Shown: piece after piece, positions 7,477 to 14,532 of the stretch
Numbering within the stretch: the first letter of the stretch is position 1
Layout of the letters: each line of letters starts with the position of its first letter
Source: Candidatus Sulfotelmatobacter sp.
GTDB taxonomy: Bacteria; Acidobacteriota; Terriglobia; Terriglobales; Acidobacteriaceae
Assembly (NCBI GenBank): GCA_030041215.1
Contig: JASHOH010000074.1
Coordinates: 1-39,159, forward strand
Direction: 5' to 3'
DNA: 39,159 nt
Notes under the pieces: model-generated
Database searches by the model: none
Seen by the model: the letters and a program-made list of their open reading frames with translations, nothing else
What the model was told of the DNA's origin: nothing
Program-made: the position numbers and the translations under genes

Positions 7477-8814
7477 ATGGCCACACTTACTGAATCCAGA
7501 ATCATGACCGGCAAAGAAATCGTCGATCTCAGCCGGAAGCACACCCTCTACGAATGGTCCGCTCAATCCAAGGTCGATCCCATCCCTGTCGCCCGTGCCA
7601 AGGGAATTTACTTCTACACGCCCGAAGGCAAGCGCTTCATCGACTTCAACAGCCAGCTGATGTCCGTCAACATCGGACACGGCGATGAGCGTGTCATTCA
7701 AGCCATCAAAGAGCAGGCCGAAACCCTCGCCTACGCTAACCCTTTCATGGCCACCGAGCCGCGCGCGCGCCTCGGCGCGAAGCTCGCCGAAATCACTCCC
7801 GGCGACATTGACACGTTCTTCTTCACCAACGGCGGCGCCGAAGCCAACGAAAACGCCATCAAGCTCGCCCGCTTTTTCACCGGACGCCACAAAATTCTCG
7901 CCCGCTACCGCTCCTATCACGGAGCAACCGCCGGCGCAATCTCGCTAACCGGCGATCCGCGCCGCTGGGCCGCTGAGCCGGGTATTCCCGGCGTCGTTCA
8001 TGTGCTCGATCCGTATCACGGCATTGAGCGTGGATGGGAATCCGCCGAATCTTCTCTCGCGCTGCTCGAAGAAACCATTCAACTCGAAGGCCCGCAGACC
8101 ATCGCGGCATTCATCCTCGAGCCGGTCACGGGAACGAACGGCGTGCTGGTCCCGCCCGACGGCTATCTCGAAGGCGTGCGCCACCTCTGCCACAAATACG
8201 GCATCCTGATGATCGCCGACGAAGTCATGTCCGGCTTCGGACGAACCGGCGAATGGTTCGCCGTCAATCACTGGAACATCGTGCCCGACCTCATCTCCAT
8301 GGCGAAGGGACTTACTTCCAGTTATCTGCCGCTCGGGGCAGTCGGCATGCGTCATCACATCGCGCAGCATTTTCAAGACAAAGTCTTCTACGGAGGCCTC
8401 ACCTACAATAGCCATCCGATGGGCTGCGCCGCTGCGCTCGCCACGATCCGCGTGTATGAAGAAGACAATCTCATCGGGAACACGCGCCGAATGGGCGTAA
8501 TCATGAAACAGCTTCTCGCTGATTTGCAATCCAAACATTCGTCGGTCGGTGCTGTTCGTTCTATCGGCCTGTTCGGCATCGTCGAACTCATCCGTAACCG
8601 CAAGACGCGCCAGCCCATGGCGCCTTTCAACGGCACCTCCGAAGAAATGGCCGCCTTGGGCCGCTTCTTCCGCGAGAATGGGCTCTACACGTTCGTCCGC
8701 TGGAACACCTTCTTCACCAACCCTCCGCTCTGCATCAACGAGCAGCAACTGCGCGCGGCGTTTGAGATCATCGACCGTGGGCTGGAGATCACGGATAAAG
8801 CTGCGAGCGACTAG
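7477..8814 (+). CDS. Class III aminotransferase (taurine/beta-alanine:pyruvate-like)
   Basis: A third PLP-dependent class III aminotransferase, 445 residues. Key marks are the TNGGAEANENAIK phosphate-binding segment, RSYHGAT, IADEVMSGFGRTG and the PLP lysine Lys277 in SMAKGLTSSYLPLGAVG. The TSSYLPLGA form is typical of omega-aminotransferases that use pyruvate as acceptor, such as taurine- or beta-alanine-pyruvate transaminases. The ATG at 7477 is chosen because the conserved protein starts there and GAGGA lies 9 bases upstream; the frame is open much further upstream but there it overlaps mmsA. Directly downstream of a malonate-semialdehyde-type dehydrogenase, beta-alanine to malonate semialdehyde is the most economical role (inference). 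It closes the catabolic cluster; the next gene is unrelated. Confidence 0.88.
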   Translation: MATLTESRIMTGKEIVDLSRKHTLYEWSAQSKVDPIPVARAKGIYFYTPEGKRFIDFNSQLMSVNIGHGDERVIQAIKEQAETLAYANPFMATEPRARLGAKLAEITPGDIDTFFFTNGGAEANENAIKLARFFTGRHKILARYRSYHGATAGAISLTGDPRRWAAEPGIPGVVHVLDPYHGIERGWESAESSLALLEETIQLEGPQTIAAFILEPVTGTNGVLVPPDGYLEGVRHLCHKYGILMIADEVMSGFGRTGEWFAVNHWNIVPDLISMAKGLTSSYLPLGAVGMRHHIAQHFQDKVFYGGLTYNSHPMGCAAALATIRVYEEDNLIGNTRRMGVIMKQLLADLQSKHSSVGAVRSIGLFGIVELIRNRKTRQPMAPFNGTSEEMAALGRFFRENGLYTFVRWNTFFTNPPLCINEQQLRAAFEIIDRGLEITDKAASD

Positions 8815-9028
8815 TCGCGACTCTCGAGTTGCTCGCGCGGGTCGGACACTCCAGTCGGCCTCTTTCGATCGCCACGGCTGCAAAACGCGTCTCAATACCC
8901 TATCAACGGTGCCACTCCGAGCGCGCTGAAAGGGGAGCAAGAACCCGCTGTCGCTCCCTGAAAGAACCCAAGAGCCCAACAAATTATTCATTGCGGGACG
9001 ACCGCCCCAGAGAGACAATGAGCGCGCG

Positions 9029-9418
9029 ATGGCTTCCAACGAAAATGGACCAAGGAGGCGCGAAGGCCGCTATCTAACGGCCACGGCATACCGCTATGCG
9101 ACCTCACAGGGGTTCACGGTTTGGGGCGGCCTCATCGTTGTCTTCGCATACTCGCGCTCAATGACGGCATTGGTTGGCAGAGATGACCTGCTCCAGCTCC
9201 TTCAGGCGTCAGCGGCCCTGTCAGCGGTGATACTGGCGATTCTGGCCCTGCTAGAACAGATGGGAAGCCGGGATCGCTATCTGAAGATGGCCCTTTCCGG
9301 GTTGCTCATCTGCTTCGTCGCCGCCACAGTCTCATCGTTGCTGTCCGCGCTCGCCACACCACGAGAAACTGGCATCCAGAACATCCAGTTTCGGCGGGTG
9401 GCACGCTTTTGTTGGTGA
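9029..9418 (+). CDS. Small membrane protein of unknown function, 3' end at a REP element
   Basis: 129 residues with a basic soluble N-terminus (about 1-28), then three hydrophobic stretches near residues 30-50, 58-80 and 86-108. No family recognised. No convincing Shine-Dalgarno precedes the ATG. The TGA stop codon (9416-9418) overlaps the first bases of the left 56-bp REP palindrome of the RAYT element, so the C-terminus may have been cut or altered by that insertion (inference). The preceding gap 8815-9028 holds no gene that I can support. Confidence 0.5.
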   Translation: MASNENGPRRREGRYLTATAYRYATSQGFTVWGGLIVVFAYSRSMTALVGRDDLLQLLQASAALSAVILAILALLEQMGSRDRYLKMALSGLLICFVAATVSSLLSALATPRETGIQNIQFRRVARFCW

Positions 9419-9470
9419 CCGATCAGGGTGCCCCATTTCTCGCGCGCTTTTTGCGCGAGAAGTGGGGCTT
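9415..9470 (+). repeat. Left REP palindrome of the RAYT element
   Basis: Starts GTGACCGATCAGGGTGCCCC. The stem is 9430-9445 with 9453-9468 (16 bp, one G:T wobble) around a 7-base loop. Its first bases contain the stop codon of the upstream membrane-protein gene. Relatives of this REP are seen at 16390-16430 and 23645-23686. Confidence 0.9.
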
Positions 9471-9494
9471 TTTCTACGACCCTCGATTACTCCT

Positions 9495-10010
9495 TCACCC
9501 CGCCTTGTCCCGAATCTTCTCCTCCCACCATCTCCAGTCGTTGATCCGGACCATCCCGTCCTCGCCATACGCGTGAGGCCGGTAACTGCTCCACCGCCAG
9601 TCGTCGGGCTTCTCCACCAATCCTCGGACAACCGGATTCCGGTGCATATATCTCAACTTCTCCACCTCTTTCCGTTGACTCCACACGTTGAAGTCATAAA
9701 ACCGGCGCTGCCAGAATTGTCCGGGGACGCCTCTAGTTGCCCGCCAACGTTGCGTAAACCCCAGTTTGACGGCCTGCACGACCGTTGAAGGATTGCCGAC
9801 CTGCGGCTCGGAAATCAGCATGTGCACGTGCTCAGGCATGACCACATAGCCGATCACGGCCAAGCGGTACCGCTCGCGCATCAGCTCCAGCACGGCGAGC
9901 AGCAGGTCTCGCCCACGCTCCGAATCGAGCAGCGGCCTGCGCAGATGACAGCTCCAGGTGATGAAATGGGCGCCCCCGTTGCCGTAGTAGCGCTTCAAAC
10001 CCCAAGGCAT
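9495..10010 (-). CDS. REP-associated tyrosine transposase (RAYT, Y1/IS200-like HUH family)
   Basis: 171 residues. HUH single-strand transposases nick and rejoin DNA at palindromic REP sequences using a catalytic tyrosine. The metal-binding HVH motif is in VMPEHVHML (residues 61-63) and a candidate catalytic Tyr is Tyr105 in QRRFYDFNV. The C-terminal MHRNPVVRGLVEKPDDWRWS segment (about 122-141) is the classic RAYT/Y1_Tnp signature. No frameshift or internal stop is seen, so it may be active. The start at 10010 has no obvious Shine-Dalgarno but matches the usual N-terminus. It is flanked on both sides by inverted REPs that are probably its own targets. Confidence 0.92.
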   Translation of the reverse strand: MPWGLKRYYGNGGAHFITWSCHLRRPLLDSERGRDLLLAVLELMRERYRLAVIGYVVMPEHVHMLISEPQVGNPSTVVQAVKLGFTQRWRATRGVPGQFWQRRFYDFNVWSQRKEVEKLRYMHRNPVVRGLVEKPDDWRWSSYRPHAYGEDGMVRINDWRWWEEKIRDKAG

Positions 10011-10095
10011 GGAGCGAGAATAGACCAGCGCCTGCTGTGACGGCTGAACAGGCGAGTAATTTTCCTGGATGGAGGGTTCATAATGGGAAAGTCAG

Positions 10096-10151
10096 AAGCC
10101 CCACTTCTCGCGCAAAAGGCGCGCGAGAAATGGGGCACCCTGATCGGTCAC
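10096..10151 (-). repeat. Right REP palindrome of the RAYT element
   Basis: The reverse complement of 9415-9470 with one difference (loop C for T). It ends GGGGCACCCTGATCGGTCAC. Similarity stops sharply at both ends of the 56 bases, defining the repeat unit. Confidence 0.9.
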
Positions 10152-10180
10152 ACGACAGAAGCGGGCCACCGCCTTTATTT

Positions 10181-10371
10181 TCAAACTGAGCCACTGCCCA
10201 ATTCCTCGAGCCGCACCTCGCGAGAAAACGACGCTCCGGTTCCTGCCGATCTTTGCGAGTCACAATCAGGGCGAGCGCCTTCTCATACGAAGCACGGGCC
10301 TCCGGAATCCGCCCTAATCTGCGACGTGGATCTGCACGGGGAGAGTGCGCGAGGTGATAGTGGGAGGGGTG
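10181..10371 (-). pseudogene. C-terminal remnant of an ECF42/SigF-like RNA polymerase sigma factor
   Basis: Reading leftwards on the - strand, one frame gives HYHLAHSPRADPRRRLGR, then EARASYEKALALI and QEPERRFLAR. This is the C-terminal TPR-like tail of large ECF sigma factors of the ECF42 (SigF/SigJ, YCII-associated) group. The frame then drifts, but skipping two bases restores RRLEELGSGSV followed by a TGA at 10183-10181, the expected C-terminus. The sigma2 and sigma4 domains are missing; upstream sequence is a dispersed repeat. So this is a truncated, frameshifted fossil beside the RAYT element. Family match is from memory of the conserved tail and needs a profile search. Confidence 0.6.
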
Positions 10372-10385
10372 CTCGCGCGCGAAAA

Positions 10386-10430
10386 GCAGGTTCCTCACCG
10401 GTCCTTCGGACGGTTCGGAATGACATCATT
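10386..10430 (-). repeat. Inverted relative of the 45-bp repeat
   Basis: On the - strand it reads ATGATGTCATTCCGAACCG, then a changed hairpin, then GGTGAGGAACCTGC. Flanks match the copies at 1165 and 5827; the hairpin core differs but still pairs. It abuts the 5' side of the sigma-factor remnant. Confidence 0.75.
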
Positions 10431-10479
10431 AGAGAGTGCGTTTCGGCAGCGCTGAAGCGCTGCGCTACCCCAAAGGCGC

Positions 10480-10698
10480 TCACGCTCTCCACACACTCTG
10501 CTGCTGCACGTCCAGCGACGAGATCATCACGGGCTCATGATGCACTTTGGCGGCGTGCTGATTGATGGCGGTTGCTGCCTGGGTGCGCAGATTGCCGTTG
10601 CGCGCATCAAACTCGAACGTGCAGACGCAGTGAGGGCAACGGATGCAGGTGAATTTCATGCCTCCCTTGATGCGGGCGATGGTGTAGAAGCGTTTCAC
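10480..10698 (-). CDS. Small Cys/His-rich protein, possible zinc finger
   Basis: 72 residues from a GTG at 10698, or 59 from the ATG at 10660, which has GGGAGG directly but too closely upstream. It contains FTCIRCPHCVC near the start and NQHAAKVHH about 35 residues later, a spacing that could hold zinc. No family recognised. The C-terminal codons run into a GCAGCGCTGAAGCGCTGC-type repeat region, so the real end may differ. It is short and isolated, so only moderately supported. Confidence 0.4.
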   Translation of the reverse strand: MKRFYTIARIKGGMKFTCIRCPHCVCTFEFDARNGNLRTQAATAINQHAAKVHHEPVMISSLDVQQQSVWRA

Positions 10699-10862
10699 AC
10701 TCTTGAGTGTAGTCGCGGCGCATAAAAGTGAAAGTCACGCTGGTGCAAGTCGAACGTAATGAAATGGCCAATCTCAAAACGGGAATGTTCCATAGCGGCA
10801 AAGCTGCTCTTGGCGCAGCTGCGCCTGAAAAAATAGCACATCCGCATTCCCTCCCGCCCCTA

Positions 10863-10925
10863 CTGTCATCCTGAACGTAGTAACTGCTTGGCGAAAGCGA
10901 AGCAGTGGCGGAGCCGAAGTATCGC
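10863..10925. repeat. Dispersed GTCATCCTGAAC/GCCGAAG repeat
   Basis: A diverged copy of the common intergenic repeat family with a GCTTGGCGAAAGCGAAGC hairpin in the middle. It lies in the 10699-10967 gap, which otherwise shows no gene. Confidence 0.55.
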
Positions 10926-10967
10926 TACAAAGGTAACGGCGGCCGGCGCACAGCCCGAGGCCGGCCA

Positions 10968-12404
10968 TTACTTCTCATTCAGCCGATTGTATTTCTTTAA
11001 CACTTCCCGCAGCCGATCATGTGGCAGCGCGATCGCTTCATGATCGTCGATCCCCTTCATCGTTTCCGCCGCCACCATTGCATTCACCACGGCTTCTTCT
11101 GTAGCTTGCACGGTCGCCAGAAAAATTGGATTGAGCGAATCGTTCGGGAGCATTTTCAAATCGTGAATGCCATTGGCGCCAACCGCCCCGGGATTCGCCG
11201 TTGAGAACGCGATGAAGATGTCTCCGGAACCGTCGCCTGAGTAGCTGCCGTTGCGCCCGAGTCCGAGCGAAACCCGCCGCGCCATGCGCTTCAACTGCGT
11301 TGGAATCAGCGGTGCGTCCGTGGCGACCACCACGATGATCGAGCCGACATCGTTGCCACTCAGGCTAGGATCATCGTTTTTCGCATCGGCGGGATTCTCA
11401 GGAATTTCCCTTCCCACAGGAACGCCGGCAATACGCAGTTGATCGCGTTGTCCGTAATTACATTGCACGAGTACGCCAATCGTATAACCGCCCTCTTTCG
11501 CATCGAGCACGCGCGAAGAGGTTCCAATCCCGCCCTTGAATTGATTACAAATCATTCCGGTGCCTCCGCCGACGTTGCCTTCTTCCACGGGGCCGGAATG
11601 CGCTGTGCCGAGCGCATGCCACGCATCTTCAGGATGCACATGAAACCCGTTAATGTCGTTAAGCCAGCCGTCCCAGGTTTCGGCAACCACGGGCAGCGAC
11701 CACCAGTACTCCTCCATGTCGGGCGCACCATGCTTGACCTTCCACGCAATGACCGCGTCGCGCACGACGCCAACGCTGTGCGTGTTCGTAATCATGACCG
11801 GGCCGTCGAGGAAGCCGGAATCTTCAACCCACGTAGTGCCGGTCATTTCTCCATTGCCGTTGAGAGTGAACCATCCGGCGAACACGGCATCGTTGTTGGT
11901 TTTGCCGCGAGGAAGGATGGCGGTGACGCCGGTGCGGACCGGCCCTTTACCGACCACGAGCTTGCCTTCGCCGAACATCAAGGTTGTGTGTCCAACTTCT
12001 ACGCCCTTAACATCCGTGATTGCGTTATTTGGCCCTGGAGCGCCATCAAAGGGCACACCCAGGTCACGCGCGCGCGGTTTTTGCGCAAAACTGTTTAACG
12101 TGAGCGCCAGCAGGACCAATGCTGCGGCTGCCTTCAGAGTTAGGCGGCCGAGTTTCAGAGTATGCTGAAAAACTCGATGTGGGATGGCGCACCGCTGAAA
12201 AAGTCGATATGGAGTAGAACGTCGACGAAAAAGTAGATTTTGGGTGGTGTAGCGCTTCCAGCGCTGCGATAAAGCGGCTATTTTGTGTGGGGGCTTTAGC
12301 CCCTGAGGTTCCGAACGTGGGTTTTTGCCCAAACCGTTTAGCTGATATTGGTCTCTGGAATCGCATGAAAATGAACAATTGGCAGGAACAACGTTTCGCG
12401 GCAT
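10968..12404 (-). CDS. P1 family (DmpA-type) L-aminopeptidase/D-esterase, exported, with repeat-derived N-terminal extension
   Basis: An autoprocessing Ntn-type hydrolase of the DmpA/P1 family that cleaves N-terminal residues from peptides or amides. Family marks: NAITDVKGVEVGHTT (pro-segment start), VRTGVTAILPRG, the NTHSVGVVRDAV segment, GGGTGMICNQFKGGIGTSS and a Gly-rich C-terminal part. The conserved protein starts after a hydrophobic signal segment ending NSFAQ near 12085. Yet the only good initiation site is the ATG at 12404, with GGAGG 5 bases upstream and a TATACT -10 box behind it. The 80-odd codons between are made of dispersed and tandem repeats in frame. So either the protein carries a repeat-encoded leader before its signal peptide, or it starts at a non-standard internal codon. 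Periplasmic location inferred. Length from 12404 is 478 residues. Confidence 0.85.
   Translation of the reverse strand: MPRNVVPANCSFSCDSRDQYQLNGLGKNPRSEPQGLKPPHKIAALSQRWKRYTTQNLLFRRRSTPYRLFQRCAIPHRVFQHTLKLGRLTLKAAAALVLLALTLNSFAQKPRARDLGVPFDGAPGPNNAITDVKGVEVGHTTLMFGEGKLVVGKGPVRTGVTAILPRGKTNNDAVFAGWFTLNGNGEMTGTTWVEDSGFLDGPVMITNTHSVGVVRDAVIAWKVKHGAPDMEEYWWSLPVVAETWDGWLNDINGFHVHPEDAWHALGTAHSGPVEEGNVGGGTGMICNQFKGGIGTSSRVLDAKEGGYTIGVLVQCNYGQRDQLRIAGVPVGREIPENPADAKNDDPSLSGNDVGSIIVVVATDAPLIPTQLKRMARRVSLGLGRNGSYSGDGSGDIFIAFSTANPGAVGANGIHDLKMLPNDSLNPIFLATVQATEEAVVNAMVAAETMKGIDDHEAIALPHDRLREVLKKYNRLNEK
12164..12253. repeat. Three tandem 30-bp units in the N-terminus of the DmpA-type gene
   Basis: Imperfect units start at 12164, 12194 and 12224 with core GCTGAAAAACTCGAT / GCTGAAAAAGTCGAT / GACGAAAAAGTAGAT. 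On the - strand they encode related 10-residue units (PHRVFQ.., PYRLFQ.., QNLLFR..). Next to them at 12244-12310 are other dispersed repeats (GTAGCGCTTCCAGCGCTGC and GGGGCTTTAGCCCC). Confidence 0.7.
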
Positions 12405-12426
12405 TAGGTCCTCCAAGAAATGAAGA

Positions 12427-12434
12427 AGTATAAT
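12427..12434. promoter_or_regulatory. Overlapping divergent -10 boxes
   Basis: On the + strand TATAAT (12429-12434) could serve the gene at 12517. On the - strand TATACT (12432-12427) is about 23 bases before the ATG of the DmpA-type gene, with its GGAGG between. No good -35 is seen for either, so support rests on the -10 match and the divergent layout. Confidence 0.45.
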
Positions 12435-12516
12435 CGCTTGCAGGGCAGAGAGTGGAAGGGCAGGCTTGAGTTGAAGCCCGAACGCTGAAGCCTGAAAGCC
12501 CGACTACGAGGAAATC

Positions 12517-12795
12517 ATGGACGGCTGGAAGAAGGCGGCGATTGCGGGTTCAATTACGGCAGCAACAATTCTGTTCCTTAAACGCAGACATGGAGCGGGA
12601 GTTCTTGCCACAAGCGTAGGGTTGGCAGTGCTGGCTTCTGAGTATCCGGAAAAATTCGAGCAGGTGCGCCGCTCTCTGCCCAACTACTTTGATCGCGGCA
12701 TGCAGGTCATGGAGATGGCAGCGCGCGCCGGTCGCCGCATCACCGACGCAGCCGGTCGCTCCGCAGTCGAAGCCTGGGAAGAAATTGGCGGATAA
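12517..12795 (+). CDS. Small protein of unknown function with an N-terminal membrane segment
   Basis: 92 residues. A short hydrophobic stretch (about residues 7-22), a basic KRRH step, then a second moderately hydrophobic stretch (about 27-41) and an amphipathic helical C-terminus rich in Ala, Arg and Glu. The ATG at 12517 is preceded by ACGAGGAA at good spacing, and codon use is like the neighbours. No family recognised. Confidence 0.7.
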   Translation: MDGWKKAAIAGSITAATILFLKRRHGAGVLATSVGLAVLASEYPEKFEQVRRSLPNYFDRGMQVMEMAARAGRRITDAAGRSAVEAWEEIGG

Positions 12796-12843
12796 GCAGA
12801 GCCGCAGTCACGGCGGGATCTTGGCAGGCGGCTAGAACCGCAT

Positions 12844-13176
12844 CTACTCGATTCCCAACTGTTTTCTGGCATCCGCGCTCAGCCGTTCCGGCGTCCACGG
12901 CGGAGTCCACACCACATTCACCTTCACGTTGCGAATGCCCGGCAATTGCTCGAGGCGCGATTTCACCTGCGCGCTGATGTTGACGTGTTCGGGGCAGCCC
13001 TGGGCCGTGAGCGTCATGTCGATCGTGACGTCCTGCTTCGCTGTTTCGGAACCATCGGGCACCGGCGTAAGCGCGATGTTGTAGATCAGACCGAGATCGA
13101 CAATGTTGACCGGAATCTCCGGGTCGTAGCAGCTTCGCAGCGCGTTCAGCACGTCCTGTTCGCTTATGGCATACAT
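12844..13176 (-). CDS. MIP18/DUF59 family Fe-S assembly factor (SufT/PaaD-like)
   Basis: 110 residues, a stand-alone DUF59 domain. Members help assemble or transfer iron-sulfur clusters in the cytoplasm. Family marks are DVLNALRSCYDPEIPVNIVD then LGLIYNI at residues 8-35, and the conserved Cys in TLTAQGCPEHV (about residue 61), followed by the VVWTPPWTPERLS C-terminal motif. No suf genes are adjacent, so it is orphaned here. Only a weak purine tract precedes the ATG. Confidence 0.88.
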   Translation of the reverse strand: MYAISEQDVLNALRSCYDPEIPVNIVDLGLIYNIALTPVPDGSETAKQDVTIDMTLTAQGCPEHVNISAQVKSRLEQLPGIRNVKVNVVWTPPWTPERLSADARKQLGIE

Positions 13177-13698
13177 AGTTCTTCGCCCTATAGTGTAGCG
13201 CAGCTAGAATCCGTCTGCTGTAACCCTGGCTTAACGCAAGTGCGGAATGGATTCAATACATTACTTTGGTTGCAACTGATCTGCCAACTATTTGGGGCGG
13301 TGCTATTGCCAATCCACGGGACTTCTCCTAGCATCTCAAGTGAAAGCCGGCCTGCGGGGTTGGTGATGATGGGTTCCCGATTTTTGAACCAATGCTGAAT
13401 GAACGGGGGCTTGACTCGAACTTGGATCCGGTGTGCGATGCTCCGCCATGCGGAGATGCCTAAAGGGTCTCGGCGGGCTCCCAACGTCTACCTGACGGTT
13501 CATTCTCGGCCCCATCACACGGCACAGTGGGTCGGCTTGCTATTTTTAGTTGACGACCGCTGATTGTTGATTCAGAAGCCAGGCTGCGGCCATGGTTTCA
13601 ATCAAAATCAACAATCATCAATCGTCTCCCTCCGAGGCTGTTGGCCCCTGCTAAACTGGTTTCGTAGCAAATTGTTATTTTCTCGCATCTAATCGAAC
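13177..13698. other. Intergenic region with a 12-bp inverted repeat; no supported gene
   Basis: 522 bases between the DUF59 gene and lgt. A perfect inverted repeat TGATTGTTGATT (13561-13572) / AATCAACAATCA (13606-13617) spans a 33-base loop and looks like a dispersed element. A 98-codon open frame at 13188-13484 (- strand) lacks a start signal and a recognisable family, so it is not called. A TCTAAT box just before the lgt start is noted there. Confidence 0.6.
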
Positions 13699-14511
13699 GT
13701 GTATCCGCAATTACTGCATTACGGCCACTTCTTTCTGCCGACATACGGCGTGCTGGTCGCCACCGGCGTGTTGCTGGGCCTGTGGATCAGCGTGCGCAAT
13801 TCAGAAAAGCTCGGCATCAATGGCGAAAAAGCCTGGAACCTCGGCATTTTAGTAGTCCTGTGCGGAATTATCGGTGCCAAGGTGCTCTACATCATTAATG
13901 ACTGGAGCGTGTACAAGGCTCATCCCGGAGAAATTTTCAGCATAGAAACTCTTCAGGCCGGAGGAGTATTTTCTGGCGGCTTGCTCGCCGCATTTATTGC
14001 CGCATGGTGGTACGTGCGTCGCAATCACATGCCTGCGCTCGCCACCTGCGATGCATTCGCTCCCGGGCTTGCCTTCGGCCACGCTATCGGACGCATCGGC
14101 TGCTTCGCCGCCGGATGTTGCTACGGCAAGCCGACGCATCATTGGTGGGGCGTGACGTTCACCAACCCGGTCGCCAATCAGATCACAGGCACTCCTTTGA
14201 ATGTACCGCTCGAGCCGACGCAATTATTCGAGTCAACAGTTGAGGTGGCGAACTTCATCTTCCTGATGTGGCTGCTCAAGCGTCGCAATTTCGATGGCCA
14301 GGTCTTCGGCGCATTCATGTTCGTCTATGGCGTGGCGCGCTTCTTCCTCGAATTCATTCGCGACGATCCTGGCCGGGGATCAGTTTTCGGCGGCGCCATG
14401 ACGGGAACGCAGTTGATTGCGCTGGGATTGGTGGCTGCTGGCGGGATTCTCTGGTGGTTGCGGCCGGGAGCGAAGAAATTGGCGCCGCAGGCAGTCGGCG
14501 CTGCGAGGTAG
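13699..14511 (+). CDS. lgt: Prolipoprotein diacylglyceryl transferase
   Basis: 270 residues, seven-helix inner-membrane enzyme that transfers diacylglyceryl from phosphatidylglycerol to the lipobox Cys of prolipoproteins. N-terminal FFLPTYGVLVATGVLLG and the signature region HAIGRIGCFAAGCCYGKPT (about residues 130-148) identify it. The usual GRxGNFxNGE is replaced by the GCFxAGCCYG variant seen in several non-proteobacterial and deltaproteobacterial groups. LEPTQLFES and FGAFMFVYGVARFFLEFIRDDP follow as expected. The start is a GTG without Shine-Dalgarno; TCTAAT ends 5 bases before it, so a leaderless mRNA is possible (inference). Confidence 0.93.
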   Translation: MYPQLLHYGHFFLPTYGVLVATGVLLGLWISVRNSEKLGINGEKAWNLGILVVLCGIIGAKVLYIINDWSVYKAHPGEIFSIETLQAGGVFSGGLLAAFIAAWWYVRRNHMPALATCDAFAPGLAFGHAIGRIGCFAAGCCYGKPTHHWWGVTFTNPVANQITGTPLNVPLEPTQLFESTVEVANFIFLMWLLKRRNFDGQVFGAFMFVYGVARFFLEFIRDDPGRGSVFGGAMTGTQLIALGLVAAGGILWWLRPGAKKLAPQAVGAAR

Positions 14512-14532
14512 GCTGATTACGCCTCGGTACCA

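Larger units (their letters stand above)
9415..10151. mobile_element. RAYT element: transposase gene bounded by inverted REP palindromes
   Basis: A 737-bp unit with a Y1/RAYT transposase gene inside and two 56-bp REP sequences at its ends in inverted orientation (9415-9470 and 10096-10151). The REPs differ at a single base by my alignment. This is the arrangement expected of a REP-associated tyrosine transposase with its cognate REPs. Confidence 0.85.

Noticed and set aside
7945-9039. 364-codon open frame on the - strand opposite the third aminotransferase
   Set aside because: Same reason; the extension past the gene is through non-coding sequence with no signal.
9415-10151. CRISPR or IS200 with a TnpB partner
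   Set aside because: No spaced direct repeats and no TnpB gene; the palindromes and single transposase fit a RAYT unit.
13188-13484. 98-codon - strand frame before lgt
   Set aside because: No ribosome site, no recognised domain, Pro/Arg/Ser-rich composition unlike neighbouring proteins; left as intergenic.
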